A stretch of 64,000 bases of DNA, from contig NC_090780.1 in NCBI RefSeq assembly GCF_040054535.1, forward strand, positions 11,684,501-11,748,500, given 5' to 3'. The notes under the pieces were generated by a model. It did no database searches. It saw only the letters and a program-made list of their open reading frames with translations, and was not told the DNA's origin. Position numbers and translations under genes: made by a program. Numbering within the stretch: the stretch's first letter is position 1; every line of letters starts with the position of its first letter. This document shows positions 38,535-56,305 of this stretch, one piece after another. The stretch comes from Antennarius striatus. Lineage: Eukaryota > Chordata > Actinopteri > Lophiiformes > Antennariidae.

Positions 38535-38998
38535 TACTCATTCCTGATCCTATTCTTCCTGGTCACTCCCAGAGAGAACATCAGCATCTTCATCTCTGCT
38601 ACCTCCAGCTCTGTCTCCTGTCTTTTCCTCAGTGACACTGTCTCTAGACCAAAAAACATCGCTGGTCTCACCACAGTTTTGTAAACCTTTACTTTCATTT
38701 TAGCTCTTCTATCACACATCACACCTGACACTTTTCTCCATCCATTCCATCCTGCCAGTACACTCTTCTACTCCTCTTTTCCACACTCTCCATTGCTCTG
38801 GACTGTTGACCCTAAGTACCTAAAATCCTCCACATTTTTGAACTCTTCCCCTGTAACTTCACCCACTTGGGTCCATGTCATTCACACACATGTACTCTGT
38901 TTTACTGCAGCTAACCTTCATTCCTCTCCTTTCCAGGACAAACCTCCACCTCTCTAGCTTCTCCTCCACCTGTTCCCTGCTCTCACTACAGATCACAA
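38535..38998 (-). mobile_element. RTE-like retrotransposon, copy 4, 5' part
   Basis: Continuation of the LINE interrupted by the 37222-38534 element. In reverse orientation it encodes LETVSLRKRQETELEVAEMK, LGVTRKNRIRNEYI and VICSESREQVEEKLERWR. It ends abruptly at CAGATCACAAT before a T run at 38999, just short of the FADD box. Confidence 0.8.
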
Positions 38999-39369
38999 TT
39001 TTTTTTTTTAAATCAGCATCTCCACATCTACAGCAGTCAGTACACCTCATTCCACTTAATGAGGTTCTGACAAGTGATAATCTGAACCAAATCGTATTTA
39101 CAATAATGAGGAAAAGTATAAAACACACTGCTGGGATCATCACTAACATCTTGCAAAACAACCAGCCAGATGGAGAAACACAATTCTAATAGCACCACAA
39201 ATACAACCGTAATTGAAATGATAAAGATAAATAATTAATGACCTTACTACTTACTGAAGTTGAAAAGATTTGAAGAGAAAAAAATTCTGGTTTAGCTGGC
39301 AGAGGGATACAGTGAGCATCTGTCATAGTGAGTGTTTCTTCCATCCTTAAAATTTCAAAGAAGGTAGCT

Positions 39370-39790
39370 CATAAGAACAATCAACCAGCAGACACGCATT
39401 GACATGCGGGGACAACTAAACTGCATACGTGATGTTATCCTACAGTTGCTGACGACCATAGGATAACATCAGGAGACCTACAAAAAGAATGGAATGTGGC
39501 AGCTGGGGTGAAGTGCCATCGTAAGCCAGGTTGAAGTTGTGCCAAGCTGGGAAAAAAGCCCTTCATTCATGAGAAGCAAGGAAATGTCAGGCCGATGTCT
39601 GAAAAAAGACCAAAATGATTGGAATGTAGAAGAATGGAATAAGATCATTGTCTCTGATGAGTACAGTTTTCATCTATCTAATGTTATCTAATGTTTAGAC
39701 AGAGACCTGGAGAGGCCTGAAAACCACAGTTTCTTACACCCACTGTGAAACTGGTGGAGGATCTGTGATAGTCTGTGATGCAGTCAATCA
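39370..39790 (+). mobile_element. Tc1/mariner transposase remnant
   Basis: One frame gives KKDQNDWNVEEWNKIIVSDE, then YSFHL, the W(xx)EEW..(I/V)(I/V)FSDESRF-type catalytic region of Tc1 transposases. Further on, after a frameshift, come FRQRPGEA, PTVK and GGGSVIVCD, equal to the PTVKHGGGSVMVWG motif. Stops and frameshifts make it a pseudogene, and no terminal repeats were identified. Confidence 0.75.
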
Positions 39791-40279
39791 AAGTACACCA
39801 TGTTTCAAAATACTGGGTATTGTTGACATTTGAAAAATTACATAGACTTTTATGTTTCAGTTTTACTGTTATTTGCATGCAAAATATACACAAAATTTAT
39901 TGGTTGGGACTGTATGTCCACATGTAATGTTCACATTCAAAAGTATACTAGTAAAGTGCAAACAATTTTTTTCCTTTACAGTTTATTACAGGGCCTGTAC
40001 ACAGTAATATATACACATGTGAATTACTAACACCAGAGTGTGCCACTAATTTCCTGTTAGGGATTAATTGAGTATGTAAAATGTAAAAAAAAAATTAAAA
40101 ATCAATTGTTTGTTTATCAGCTGCAATATTGTTTTTGAACTGATATCATTGCAGAAACAGAGGTACAGTACCTAAGGTTTGGAATATTGTTTTTGCTAGT
40201 GTGGGATGTTGTGTGTGTCTCCTGTTGTTGCTATCTCTCTAACACATACCCAGACTGACTCTCACTTATTCTCTGCAAA

Positions 40280-41164
40280 ATGATGAAACCAAAAGGAAAA
40301 TCAGAGGATACTAAAGGCCAGATGGTCTCTGAAAGAATTAAAGAGTGAGTTAAAGAGCAACTTTGATAACTTAGTGAGTGACTTTGATAAAAAGTTCGAA
40401 TAAAAGCTAAAACCGGTGCTAGACGCCTTGGAAGAGATGAAGGACAAAATGAAGAAAATGCAGAAAGACATAGATGAAAAAGACCGAAAAATTGTTGTCT
40501 TGGAACAGGGACAACAAAGAATGGATGATTTGGAATAAAGAATTCGTATAAATGATGTGATCATCACTGGAATCAAAATCAAGCAGAGGAATTACAGAAA
40601 TGCTATGGCTAGCACTGACATCGAATCTCTGGAGCAACAAGTGAGTTCTCAACTGAGGGACCTGGAGATAACTATAGATCTGGACCAGATTGAGACATGT
40701 TACCCATTACCATCTGGAGGTAGGAGACCACCTGCAGTGCTGATAAAATTCAACAATCGTAAACACAAGATAGCTCTTCTGAAACAAGGCTTCAAACTGA
40801 AAGGAAAATGTCTACATTAATGAGAATCTCACCAAAAAGAATGCTGATATCGCTAAAATAGCTCGACAACTGAAGAAGAATGGGCTGATCCACAACACCT
40901 GGACCAACAACTGCAGGATCTTCATCAAAACAAAGGGGCTTTCTTCGGACCAGATGAAAACAATGGTGATCAGGAGTGCAGAGGAGTTGGTGAAATATGA
41001 GCAATAAAGATGGACAAGAATTGTTACTACAACAAAGATCAGCACAACAGAGTCACTTCAATATTAGGAGCTCTACGATTTTAAACACGTCAAGTATTTC
41101 ATGGAACAGTCGAAAAAATCAACATCATTGATGTCAGAAACATGGACTAACGAACAACCCCTCA

Positions 41165-41196
<32 letters not shown>

Positions 41197-41200
41197 TGTA
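40280..41200 (+). mobile_element. LINE ORF1-like remnant (L1-type)
   Basis: Broken frames read a coiled-coil stretch (MKDKMKKMQKDIDEKDRKIV), RRMDDLE-like and RINDVIITGIKIK, then PLPSGGRRPPAVLIKFNNRK and KIALLKQGFKLKG. After a frameshift come YINENLTKKNADIAKIARQL and KNGLIHNTWTNNCRIFIKTK. This is the RRM-like/C-terminal domain layout of teleost LINE ORF1 proteins. It has several stops. A (CAA)n run at 41166-41195 follows. Confidence 0.7.
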
Positions 41201-43664
41201 TTTGTAATAGCATGGGATAACATTAACTTTGAGACTTTAAAGAGCATGTTGATATCTTTTGACAATATAATACCATGTGAAACTGTTAAAGTGTCTGCAA
41301 CAAACTGGTTAATTCTTGTATAAAAACTGTTTGCTGAAAGAGGTGAAGGTGATCATTATATTCTTGTGGAGAAGACTGGCAAGGTCAACGTCTAGTTTTG
41401 ACTATCCATGATGTTAACAAACCTTGTGTTCCTAGGAAGAATGTAAACATGGTTATACTGTAGGGTAAAAGGCTAATGTCTGGAAGTGGATAAGGGAATG
41501 AACGTCTGTCAAAATTCAATGTATGAGCTGGTTGGAAACTTTTCATGTCTGACTTTGTTGATTACATATTGTCATGAGAGAAATGTTTTGTTGATAATTT
41601 AGGGGATGGAAATCTTACAAGCAAATGGCTTCTACCTGGTAACCCTTTTTTTTTTTTTTTTCGGATGTTGTTGATAATGTTTCAACACTGATGAAATGTC
41701 AGTGTTCTCTTCTTTCCATGTCTGGAAAGAAGAGAAATGAACTGAATGAATGAATAAATAAATAAATAAATAAATCGTAAAAAATAAAAAAAACAATCTC
41801 TAATTTTGTTGGGAGGTGTAGCTTGTCTGTTAAGAAAATGAAAGCATTGTGGAAATATGTTCACTGACTGCATATTGTGTTAAAGCAACATTAAATGTGT
41901 GAATGGCATGGCCACAAAAGACCAATTCTGTGCTAATTGTATTTAGAGTTCTGAAAATGTGACTACTGTTTGGACAAACTCTTGTAAGCAACTCAAAAAA
42001 ACTGTAAATAAAAAACAATTAATTAAGTAGTAATACAAATTTTCCACCAGAGGAGGTCAGCAGAGTGTCTTTTATAGTATGAGAAGCTTCATCGTCCTTC
42101 GGGAAATAAAACATTTACAACTTGAATTTCAAAACAGTTTGTGATAAACCAGAAATTAAATATGTTGTGACAACGACATCAAAGACAACGACATCTAAAA
42201 CAGGGAGATATGGTCATTTCTCTACTATTCCATCAATTTAGGTTGAAGTTTGTTATTTAATATAAATATAGCTTATTCTGAATGCCATGCTGGCAAAACA
42301 TTTGAAGCAAGTTAATGTGAGACAAAGCCAACAAAAAACACACAGAAGTGAAAGTTACTTGATTACAGAGAACCTCAGAAGGCTGTTTTTCATAAACAAA
42401 GATGAAATGTCACTGTTGTACACACTGAATATGTATTTATTCAATCATTCATTCATCTTCCTGATTGGTTTTTCCCCTGACACGGGTCATGGGGGTTGCT
42501 GCAGTCTATCACAGCTGACTTATGGGTGAGAGCCAGGGAATACTCCGAGCAAGACGCCAGTGCACTGTGAAACCTTCAACATTTATCAATAACTATTTCT
42601 AACACAATCTTTCATGTTTTAAAGAGGAAACATCCTTTGACCAATTTCAGCTTGATTACGTGACATAATATTTTATCCTTAAATTATGTATCTCATCAGT
42701 GACCCGTGACAGTGGATGAAGTGGGCATCAAAAATGAATGAATGATTGAATATTTTACCTAATGCCAGTATTCTTGATTATGCACATAATAACAAGGATT
42801 ATCAAATATTTTGATTGGTTTTCAACAGATTGATTGATACACTGCTGAGTGGAGTCTACCTTCTTGTGTAGGGGTGTAAAAGTCTTCGGTTTAGTGGCAA
42901 AATAAGTTGATGACATATACTGTATATTTAAAAAAAAACCCAAATTACCAAATAAATTACACATGAACAAAAAGAATGATTAACTTCCATCTTTTATTTT
43001 ATTCTTCTTCTTCTTCTTCTAAGTAAGCCAAAGACTTTGGAAAGTTGAAGTAAAAATAAAGGTAAATTATTTTTCTTTGTATAAAATACTGTGATTTCAA
43101 AACAATTCATCTTTAAAATCACAAAGCTCATCAGTTTTTAAAGGTATCTAATCTAGCCTAAATCTAGCCTACATTCAGTGGTTTTTGTTTTTAGAAGTTC
43201 AGTTCAGGAAACTATTCATATCCTGAAATACATTGTGAAGGCCTGAAATGTGTTACAGAAAAAAGAAAAGAAAAAAAAATCCCTGATTCCACATTTTTGA
43301 TAATTTGTCAGATAACCCATTGGTTTTAGTTTTAATAGAAATTATAGAAATGTATTAGTCCAGCCAAATGACAAAGGCATATTTCAGTTTATCAAGATAA
43401 GTTGAAAACAATTTTGGGTTATCATTGCTCCAGCTATTTCTACAAGTTTGACAGTAAACTTAAATACATTACAGTATTTATGGATCATAGCGCTTTTGAA
43501 CGAATTAAGAGGTATAAAAAATATCAGACTCCTCCCTGGAGAAGAAATCTCCTGCAGGTCCTCCCCTTTTCTGGAAAGAGTCACTCTCTCGCCTCTGTCT
43601 CCAACACCATTTCAATCCAGCAAAAGCTCTCAACGCTGTGTTTGATTAGATCTATGATTTTTAA
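41201..43664. other. upstream region of synpr
   Basis: AT-rich, with a T run (41646-41661), an (AAAT)n run (41743-41776) and SINE-like pieces. The 5' UTR of synpr presumably ends at 43664, but its start cannot be placed. I see no clear TATA box. Confidence 0.5.
42440..42750. repeat. SINE-like repeat copy f, two opposed fragments
   Basis: At 42440-42572, in reverse orientation, TCACAGCTGACTTATGGG and GACGCCAGTGCACTGTGAA match the family. At 42699-42750, in forward orientation, GTGACCCGTGACAGTGGATG, then AAGTGGGCAT, matches its 3' end. The two partial copies point in different directions. Confidence 0.5.
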
Positions 43665-48797
<5,133 letters not shown>

Positions 48798-49147
48798 TAT
48801 TGTCCTGAACATTTTTAAACTGTGGTTAATAACTGATTAATAATCAATAAAACACTTGCAGTTGTAGCATCAAAACAAATTAGATAAAGGTGGTCAGAAG
48901 TGCTCTTTGAACAAAGTTGCAGCCACAAACTTTAGTGACTGCTCAAAACTACTGTATTTACATTTTCCATATAGATTTAGAGATTAAATTTATGATTAGT
49001 ATCGTGAAAGTATGTAGTATTTACAAGTGTATATTGCTGGTTTAAAGAGTTCAGAAGTACTATTCTCATACATGCTCCACTCACTAAAGGATGTGGTATT
49101 TCCCCATGACTTTTTCTTAATTCCTTTAAATTAATTGCTTTAGACAA

Positions 49148-49879
49148 TCTCCCCACCTATATATTTGAATAAGCTCACTTGAAAACCTCACGGTGTCACG
49201 TTTTAACTCCACCCACTACCTGTCGATCAAGCGCCCACCCAATCACGACCCCCAACCAATCATGGCACATCTGCCAGAAGGAATCACATGAACAATAAGG
49301 CGTAAGGCATCAGGCTGCGAGGCTCTCTGTTGCGGTTACTCCTTACATCCACACGACAACTCAGATATCAGGGACGAAAACGCTGGCCAAAGTGAAGTTT
49401 TTTGAAAATGCCAGGTTTGCGTTGTCATGTGGAAACTGTAACCGAAACTTTCTAAGTAGGGGGCGTCTCCCTGCGATGAAAACCGCTGTGACGTTAGTGC
49501 GTGTGACCCATGTCTACATTTACACACAGAATGGATGGTGTTGAAACCTGCTATTTTCTGATGTAAAAAAGCTCCAGGTCAAAGACGCGTTGATAAACAT
49601 GCTTGACAGTTGGATATTTGTTTGTCTGTTTCTTTCTTTATGAGTCATAAATTTTATTTATTTACTTACTTATTTATTTATTTATTCATTCATTCATTCA
49701 AGTTCCTCGCCACAAATGCCGACGCCAGTTCTGGGTCAGACCAGGATGCACTGCCTGCTGGTGGGAGAACTCTGTGATTGGTGCGCTTGCTTTATAATAT
49801 CAATACATTTGTTTTCATATGTTTGGTATGAAGTCTGATATAATTGTTTTATCGTGGAATTTCCACGGGTTCCCGCTAG
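49148..49879 (+). mobile_element. non-autonomous Helitron-like element, copy D (best preserved)
   Basis: It starts TCTCCCCACCTATATATTTG (preceded by A) and ends with a GTGGAATTTCCAC hairpin-like motif, then GGGTTCCCGCTAG before T. These are the hallmarks of Helitrons: 5' TC, 3' CTRR with a nearby hairpin, insertion between A and T, no inverted repeats and no target duplication. The interior carries GCGTTGTCATGTGG and CTGCGATGAAAACCGCTGTG, related to the MITE at 30861. There is no ORF. Confidence 0.82.
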
Positions 49880-49976
49880 TATTTTTTAAATTTATATCAC
49901 CAGTATCCAGTATCACCAGTATCCATTAAAATTTCAAGGAATAAATGATGAGTACTATATTTATTGAGCATGATGT

Positions 49977-50013
49977 TAGGGTGTGGAATATACGAGGTAT
50001 ATTCCACACCCTA
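49977..50013. repeat. perfect hairpin, 17-bp stem and 3-base loop
   Basis: TAGGGTGTGGAATATAC, loop GAG, then its exact reverse complement. It lies about 100 bp after Helitron-like copy D, in otherwise plain sequence. Confidence 0.9.
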
Positions 50014-50589
50014 CAGTACACATCTTACCCCATGCTTTTTGTTTGATTGAAATCATGTGCAGTATCAGAAATACATATATAACCAATGTGGTTGTGTTAA
50101 CTTTATGAATATTTAATGACTGAGTGTAATATTTATTATCTTCATTCTTACTGATGGATTCCATGATATAATCATAGTGTGGCGTCTCAATGTCATTTTT
50201 GTCACTTTCTTTTTTAATAAAGGGTTATTATGAATGGAAAAATAAATATCGACAGTTGTGTTGTATCAATTACTGTATGATATAATTGTTGAAACTGTAT
50301 TGTCAGTATTTTCATTTTTTCATTCAGTTATTATACCAACATCAAAGTAGCGCTTCAGAAAGAAGCTGGCATTTCAGCCAGATCTAGAAAATACTCTTAA
50401 CTTACATTTCTCACATAAGCTGAATAAGACTTCTGCAAGCCAATCAGAACACTAAATAAGTACTATCTTCTACTAAGTCCACTGTAGTTGCAGGTGATTG
50501 GCTCATGGTAGTACCACCTGGTGGTACCATGGGGTAAAATGGGTTTCTAGTACCTCAGCTTTACCTCACAGATTTGTTACTACAACTCC

Positions 50590-50745
50590 GGTAAGGAAGT
50601 CATAGGTTTGATTCGCATGTTTGATTTGGCAAAAGTTTTACGCCAGATGCCCTTCTTAACGCCACCCTCTGAATTTATCCGGGCTTGGGACCAGCACAAT
50701 AAGACACTGGCTTGTGTCCTCTTGTGGCTACACTGAGCAGAATAG
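50590..50745 (+). repeat. teleost SINE-like fragment
   Basis: TTTTACGCCAGATGCCCTTC, then TTAACGCCACCCTCTGAATT and TATCCGGGCTTGGGACCAGC, is a body sequence I recognise from widespread fish SINEs. The tRNA head (GTTTGATTCGC) is partly visible at about 50607. Confidence 0.6.
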
Positions 50746-51504
50746 TATATTAAGTTCTTTGATATGGCAATGTGCTGTTAATGTGATATCATGAGAGTAC
50801 TAGCTGTGTATGTCCAGAATGTAACGGAGGTTTTTTGAAGCACAGGACACTATACATGTGTATTGAACTATTAATGATGAAGGCTGATAATAGTTGAAAT
50901 TCCCGATATGGATAAATTCTATGTATAATTAATATAAAAATTACATTACAAACTTTACAGATAAATATTGAAAATATTTAACATTAAAAAGACAATACAT
51001 TACATGTTATTGTTGCTAATAAATGTCTTGAAAAGGAATATAAAATAATTATAAATTACTCAACTCAAGTTTGATTGAATCACATACTGTTTTGTTTTTA
51101 TAAATACCTCTAATACCAAGTCCATAAGTATGATCTGAACGCAGGCATTGAATGGCCTGTCATGCCTCGATGCACAGCTCCATGTAAATAGGTTCCATCC
51201 ATCACTCATTAGCCACCCCTTGTCGGATGCAGCTGGAGTTCTGCATCCGGCAACATGGGAACTCTAGATGTTTCTTAAAGCTGTTGACTGAATTGGCACT
51301 AACTACTTCCTCGGGTTGTGAGTTCCTTATCTACACAATCATGTTTGAAAAACTGTACTTATGCACATCAAGACATGCTTTTAGTTGTTCTAGTTTAAGA
51401 CTGTTTCCTCTTGTAGACAGAGGTTTCCCAATCGTACTACAGTAACCTGGATCTTCATCTACAGTCTATAAATTATAGAGCTAAAGATTGAAGATGGTTT
51501 ATGC

Positions 51505-52673
51505 CAGTGGTTCTTAACCTTGTTGGAGGTACCGAACCCTGCCGGTTTCATATGCTCACTCACCGAACCCTTTAGTAAAAAAAATAAAACATATTTTTTT
51601 GTGAAATTGAAGACATAAGTACAGTCTATGTTTTACTGGTGTATTTAATTAATTGTGCATTAATGTCACCTTTTTCAAAGAACAAAACCAGGACAGTGCA
51701 TGAACTCACATGAAATTAACTACCTGCAAATCAGTGTGACTTCTGCTGTTGTTATTGAGAGACCAGTTCAGATATGCGTGGCTTCACCTTGGCAAGTGCT
51801 ACTCATATATCATTTTCTCAGCAAAGTCTGTTTTTGTTTTCCATGCAGCTTAAGGAAGTGGTCCTTTATTTTTGCCAGTGCGAGACTAGAGTTGCTCAAC
51901 TTGACATTGCAAATCATGCAGAACGCTGACTCACATAATGGTCCGTTATACAGTACATGTGAATTCACGTTAATAATAATAATAATAATGGATTAGATTT
52001 ATATAGCGCTTTTCTGGACACTCAAAGATGCTTTACATTGGATCCGTTATTCATTCACTCCTCATTCATACTTGGTGATGGTAAGCTACCTATGTAGCCA
52101 CAGCTGCCTTGGGGCAGACTGGGGGAGACATGGCTGCCAATCTGCGCTTATGGCCCCTCCGACCACCAGCGGAACAATCACACACATTCACACACCAGCG
52201 ACTACCCCCCTGGAGGCAAGGGAAGGAAAGTGTCTTGCCCAAGGACACAACGGCAAATGACTCGGCGGGAGCGGGAATCGATCCTGAATTATTGGATGAC
52301 CCACTCTTCCACTGAGCCACGGCCGCCCATTGTACATATTCGTCTGAGCACTTTCATTTTTTGCTCAACATAGTTACTATGAAATAAAATATTAAGAAAG
52401 CAATCAGATGACGTACCATCATGACAGGCATAAATCGACTACTGAGTGCGCAAAATCCCATGTAGCATAGGTAGGCTAATCAATGTAGCGTCACGTGATC
52501 ACCTGCAGCCAGTGATGGCCAAAGGGGGCTTGTCATCACCAATTGACACGATGTGTCAAACGTACACAGTGATTCGTGTATGTTCGTGTATCTTGACCTC
52601 CGTCTCTGCTGAACCCCTGAGACCGACTCACTGAACCCCTAGGGTTCGATCGAACCCAGGTTAAGAACCACTG
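51505..52673. mobile_element. hAT-type DNA transposon, non-autonomous
   Basis: The left end is CAGTGGTTCTTAACCTTG. The right end, reverse-complemented, is CAGTGGTTCTTAACCTGGG. The flanks are GTTTATGC (51497-51504) and GTTTATAC (52674-52681), an 8-bp target duplication with one mismatch, as expected of hAT elements. The 1.17-kb interior has no transposase and contains a SINE (51977-52328). Confidence 0.88.
51977..52328 (-). mobile_element. tRNA-derived SINE nested in the hAT element
   Basis: On the minus strand it starts GGGCGGCCGTGGCTCAGTGG and carries CAGGATCGATTCCCGCTCC as its B box. The body includes CCTTGGGCAAGACACTTTCC, and the 3' end AAGCGCTATATAAATCTAAT is followed by an (ATT)n tail. 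It shows both a tRNA head and a LINE-type tail and is fairly intact. A clear target duplication was not seen. Confidence 0.8.
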
Positions 52674-53810
52674 GTTTATACAAACTCAGTGAGTATGAAG
52701 TGTTTTGAGTGTGGAGACATGGGCCTTAAACTAGTGCCAGCTAGAACTGTGAAGGATGGTGACAGAACATCTTTCTTCTTATTAAAGCTTAAGAGTTGCT
52801 GTTGAATCTGCTGGTCTTAGAGAATGCAATGAGGGGAGGGGACTGCTATCTCGTGGACATCTTAGATTTCACTAGACAGTGCTCTACACTCAGTATTCTG
52901 CTTTTGGAAATATTTTAACTATTTTGGGCAAAATGAAAATAAAGATGACGATTCTTTTTCTTCCCTTAGTCTGTGGTGGAAGGTTGGGAATAGTCACATC
53001 AGGGTCTTCTGCCAGTAATCTTCCTAATCAACAGCAGTTGATAGGCTGGAGGGAGATATTGGGGAGTTAATCTCAGACAGACGAAAAAAAGAAAAAAAAG
53101 ATCCTTGAACAATTTAAGGGAGCTCTGGTCTTTTCCATGCTGAGGGACATGGATGCTCCCACCTTTTAATTTTTTCCCCCTGAAGAGGTCTGAGGCCCAG
53201 AAGAAACTGATCTGTTTCACAAACAGTCTGTTTTTAACTGCTAATTGGAAGCTGACCTCTGCCTTCTAGATGCACCCGTTCTCAGCTGAGGACTGTGATG
53301 GAGATGCTGATGTCGAGCTGCTAAATGCCTAAGACCTCTGGGACAGCGCCTCATGGACACTGTGGCCTTCAGACTTTAGATGCTTCAGAAACTGCAGTAC
53401 ATCATTCCTGTCTGGATGACTATGGATAAGCTGCTTTTCTGAAAGGCTGGCAGACTTGGTCTTGTCAAACAGCTGAGTGTGACCTCCCAAATCTTTTACC
53501 ATTTTAGGCTCTGTGTTTGAAACCTAGAGGACATTGAACTTTTGTCCTACTGAGGTCAAGCTTGAACTGTGGCCATATGAGAGACCATTATTTTATACTA
53601 TATTCTTTTCATTTACCATGAGGAGAAGTTTCGTTGGTGCAGGGATGACTAAATTTGAGCATCTTATTGGAACATCTGTGTAGAGGTTGGCTGAGATGAA
53701 GACATTCAGTCCACCAGAGATTGTCATGACCTTGTGGAGGAAAAAACTTTGTGGAGGTGTAAAAAATATGTTTTTGTTTAAATGCATTCCATAAAATAAG
53801 AAAATCAATC

Positions 53811-53932
53811 AATCTATTTATCTATTTATCTATCTGTCTGTCTGTCCGTCCGTCCGTCCGTCCGTCCGTCCGTCCGTCCGTCCGTCCGTCCGTCCGTCCA
53901 TCCATCCATCCATCCATCTATCTATCTCCATC
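53811..53932 (+). repeat. compound tetranucleotide microsatellite
   Basis: Successive runs of (CTAT/TTAT), (CTGT), a long (CCGT)n, (CCAT)n and (CTAT). Each block differs from the next by one base, as if point changes had spread along the array. Confidence 0.95.
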
Positions 53933-53939
53933 TAAAATA

Positions 53940-55940
53940 AATAAGATTAAGAATGATTTGTGACCAGTGATTTAAAGCCTCAGATCCATATTGTAAATAC
54001 AATTGCAGGTATCCTGCATCACATGGGTATCCCAGAACCTCAACATTATCTCACAAATTCCGCTTATTAGTCTATGCTCTGATTGCCTCAGCTAGCTAAC
54101 GAATGCTGCTTCTTTTTCTCACTGTAGTGAACAGAAGCCTGGAAATATATTCAGTGCAGCTTCAAGTTTGTTATTAAGACCTCCTTGAGTACTACACCCA
54201 TCAATTAGAGAAAAGCAATGCAACACTATTGACTAACCCCAACAGAGACACTAAGCACATGCAGGTGTTCATGCTCTTTGAAGGAAATTATAGTATGTGT
54301 AGTCACAGAATGATAATTAGGGCTTGGCTATCAGCAGGAAATAAAGGCCTGCATCACGAGACAGATGACCTATTAGCAGGAAAGAAGGGTATATTTATGT
54401 GCAATTAATTTCCTGTGAACTGCCGCTTGTTACTTGTGTTCAACATCAAGAGGTATTCGTCTGTATTTCCCACCGAGAGATCATGAGGCATCCGTGCTCT
54501 TTATTATTGAGCTGGATCTAGTCATCGTGTTCGCTGCAGTGGTTCAAAGACTTCTTTAAAAACACCTGCAGGGGGCATCGTCTGCTTGCTTTATATTGTG
54601 AATGCCTCTGAAAAAAGTGTGCTATGTAAAAAAGTATGCTTAAATCTCACAGATGTCATTTTTATTTATATTCACTAGCCAGAGCAGACATTTGGTGTAC
54701 CTTAAACTCCAATAGTGCATGTTCACACAACCAAAACTGTAGAAATCATTGCACATTTATTGTGTGCCCTAGTGGGGACAGTAGGACATTATCACTTATA
54801 TGCAGCACCTCACATGAATCTGTCAGCTCAGTGTTGTCACACCAGGTGAATAAATTTGAAAAAGTTTTCCACGTTTTCCTGTTCACACATTTTCCTGTTT
54901 TCATGTAACTTTGAATTATGAAATAACATATCACAAATGTGTTTTGAACTTGAGTGTCAGCTATATTTATAAATATATCTATTTCACATTTTATTTATCC
55001 AAACTATTCCACTCATATGGCCTGTAGAGGCATCTATTATTACCAAGTAAGTACATAGATTTAACTGTTTACATGTTAAAATGTATATTTTCACCGTTAG
55101 TGTCCTCAATGTCAACTCTGATTTATGTTAATATAACATTGTGATACATTTCTACACTTACAGGACTACCGGTAAGTGAAGACTTTTTCAGTCTATTTTC
55201 CTTGTTCATTACATTTCTGTAAGTCTTTGAAAGATTCTGTCAATCTGCATGCAGGATACACAGACATCCTCTAAATACTATGTTCAAAGGATATGAATTA
55301 CTTAAGGTTCTTGTAAAGGTAAACTAGGACATTTAATGAGCTCATAATCTTAGATACCAACGCTGAGCTACAATTCCAAGAAAGATCACTGACTAAATCT
55401 ATAACAGCTGATTGGTAGAATATCCTTAGTTCTTACGGGATTCTTTAAGGAGACCAAACAGGGATCATGATGGGGATTAGTACTAAGAATCGTTCTCAAA
55501 TGGCAAAGTGATATAGAGGACATGATGTGAGTAACAGACCCCCTAGACTCTGTCATAGTCTCAAGTCGATCGTCTCAAAGGCGATGAGGTCAGCAGAGGA
55601 GACATTTTAACTCCTGTTGCACCGTTAACAGCAATTTCATGCTTTTCCTGCAGAAAGTGGTGTTATTTTTACTATTTCTTACCAACTCACAGATCAGAGG
55701 ACAATGGATGTTATAATGTGTTTGCCATTAAAAAATGGCAAACTTAAAAGTAAGACTGACCTGATTGGGAAGATTGATCAAAGAATGACATAAAATATCA
55801 ATAAAACAAAATTACTTTTATCTTAACATGAAAATGTGATCCTTTCAACATCATGTATCTCAAATCTCTTGGTGTATATTTTAGTTAAAAAAGGTAGAAG
55901 AGAAGATTAATATGAAGAACTGAAGAACACACTGAATTTC
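53940..55940. other. intergenic, no recognised feature
   Basis: About 2 kb of AT-rich sequence between synpr and the first opsin. I find no coding or repeat signature that I can name. Confidence 0.6.
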
Positions 55941-55949
55941 ATGCATGCA

Positions 55950-55955
55950 TTTATT
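55950..55955 (-). terminator. candidate poly(A) signal of the minus-strand rh2
   Basis: AATAAA on the minus strand, about 350 bases after the stop codon, inside AATAAATGCATGCAT. The same 15 bases surround the signal of the plus-strand copy. Confidence 0.6.
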
Positions 55956-56305
55956 ATCTACTTCATTTTTTTGTTTTCCATTGAGTACATGAAAATGAAT
56001 AATAATGCTACATATTAAAGTCTGTTGTGTATGATCAAACATCATAGCAAGTTGACTTGGACGAGAGAGTTGAGGTGTTAAAATCATCACAATATACTGT
56101 ACAGTGAGTCACAATTCATTCACACACGGACACATATGCACCCAGACACAGAAATTTTACACATTTTCTCCACAACAGATGAAAGTTTACATGTACATAT
56201 TAACAAGTGAAACAGAATTTATCTTTTTTTTTGGTCCAGATTCTATAACTCAAGTCCAAACATCCATTTGGCAAAAGTTCCACAACTTCAAAGATGTCAT
56301 TAAAA

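Noticed and set aside
53821..53930. CRISPR-like spaced repeats
   Set aside because: The units are 4 bp and contiguous with no spacers; this is a vertebrate microsatellite.
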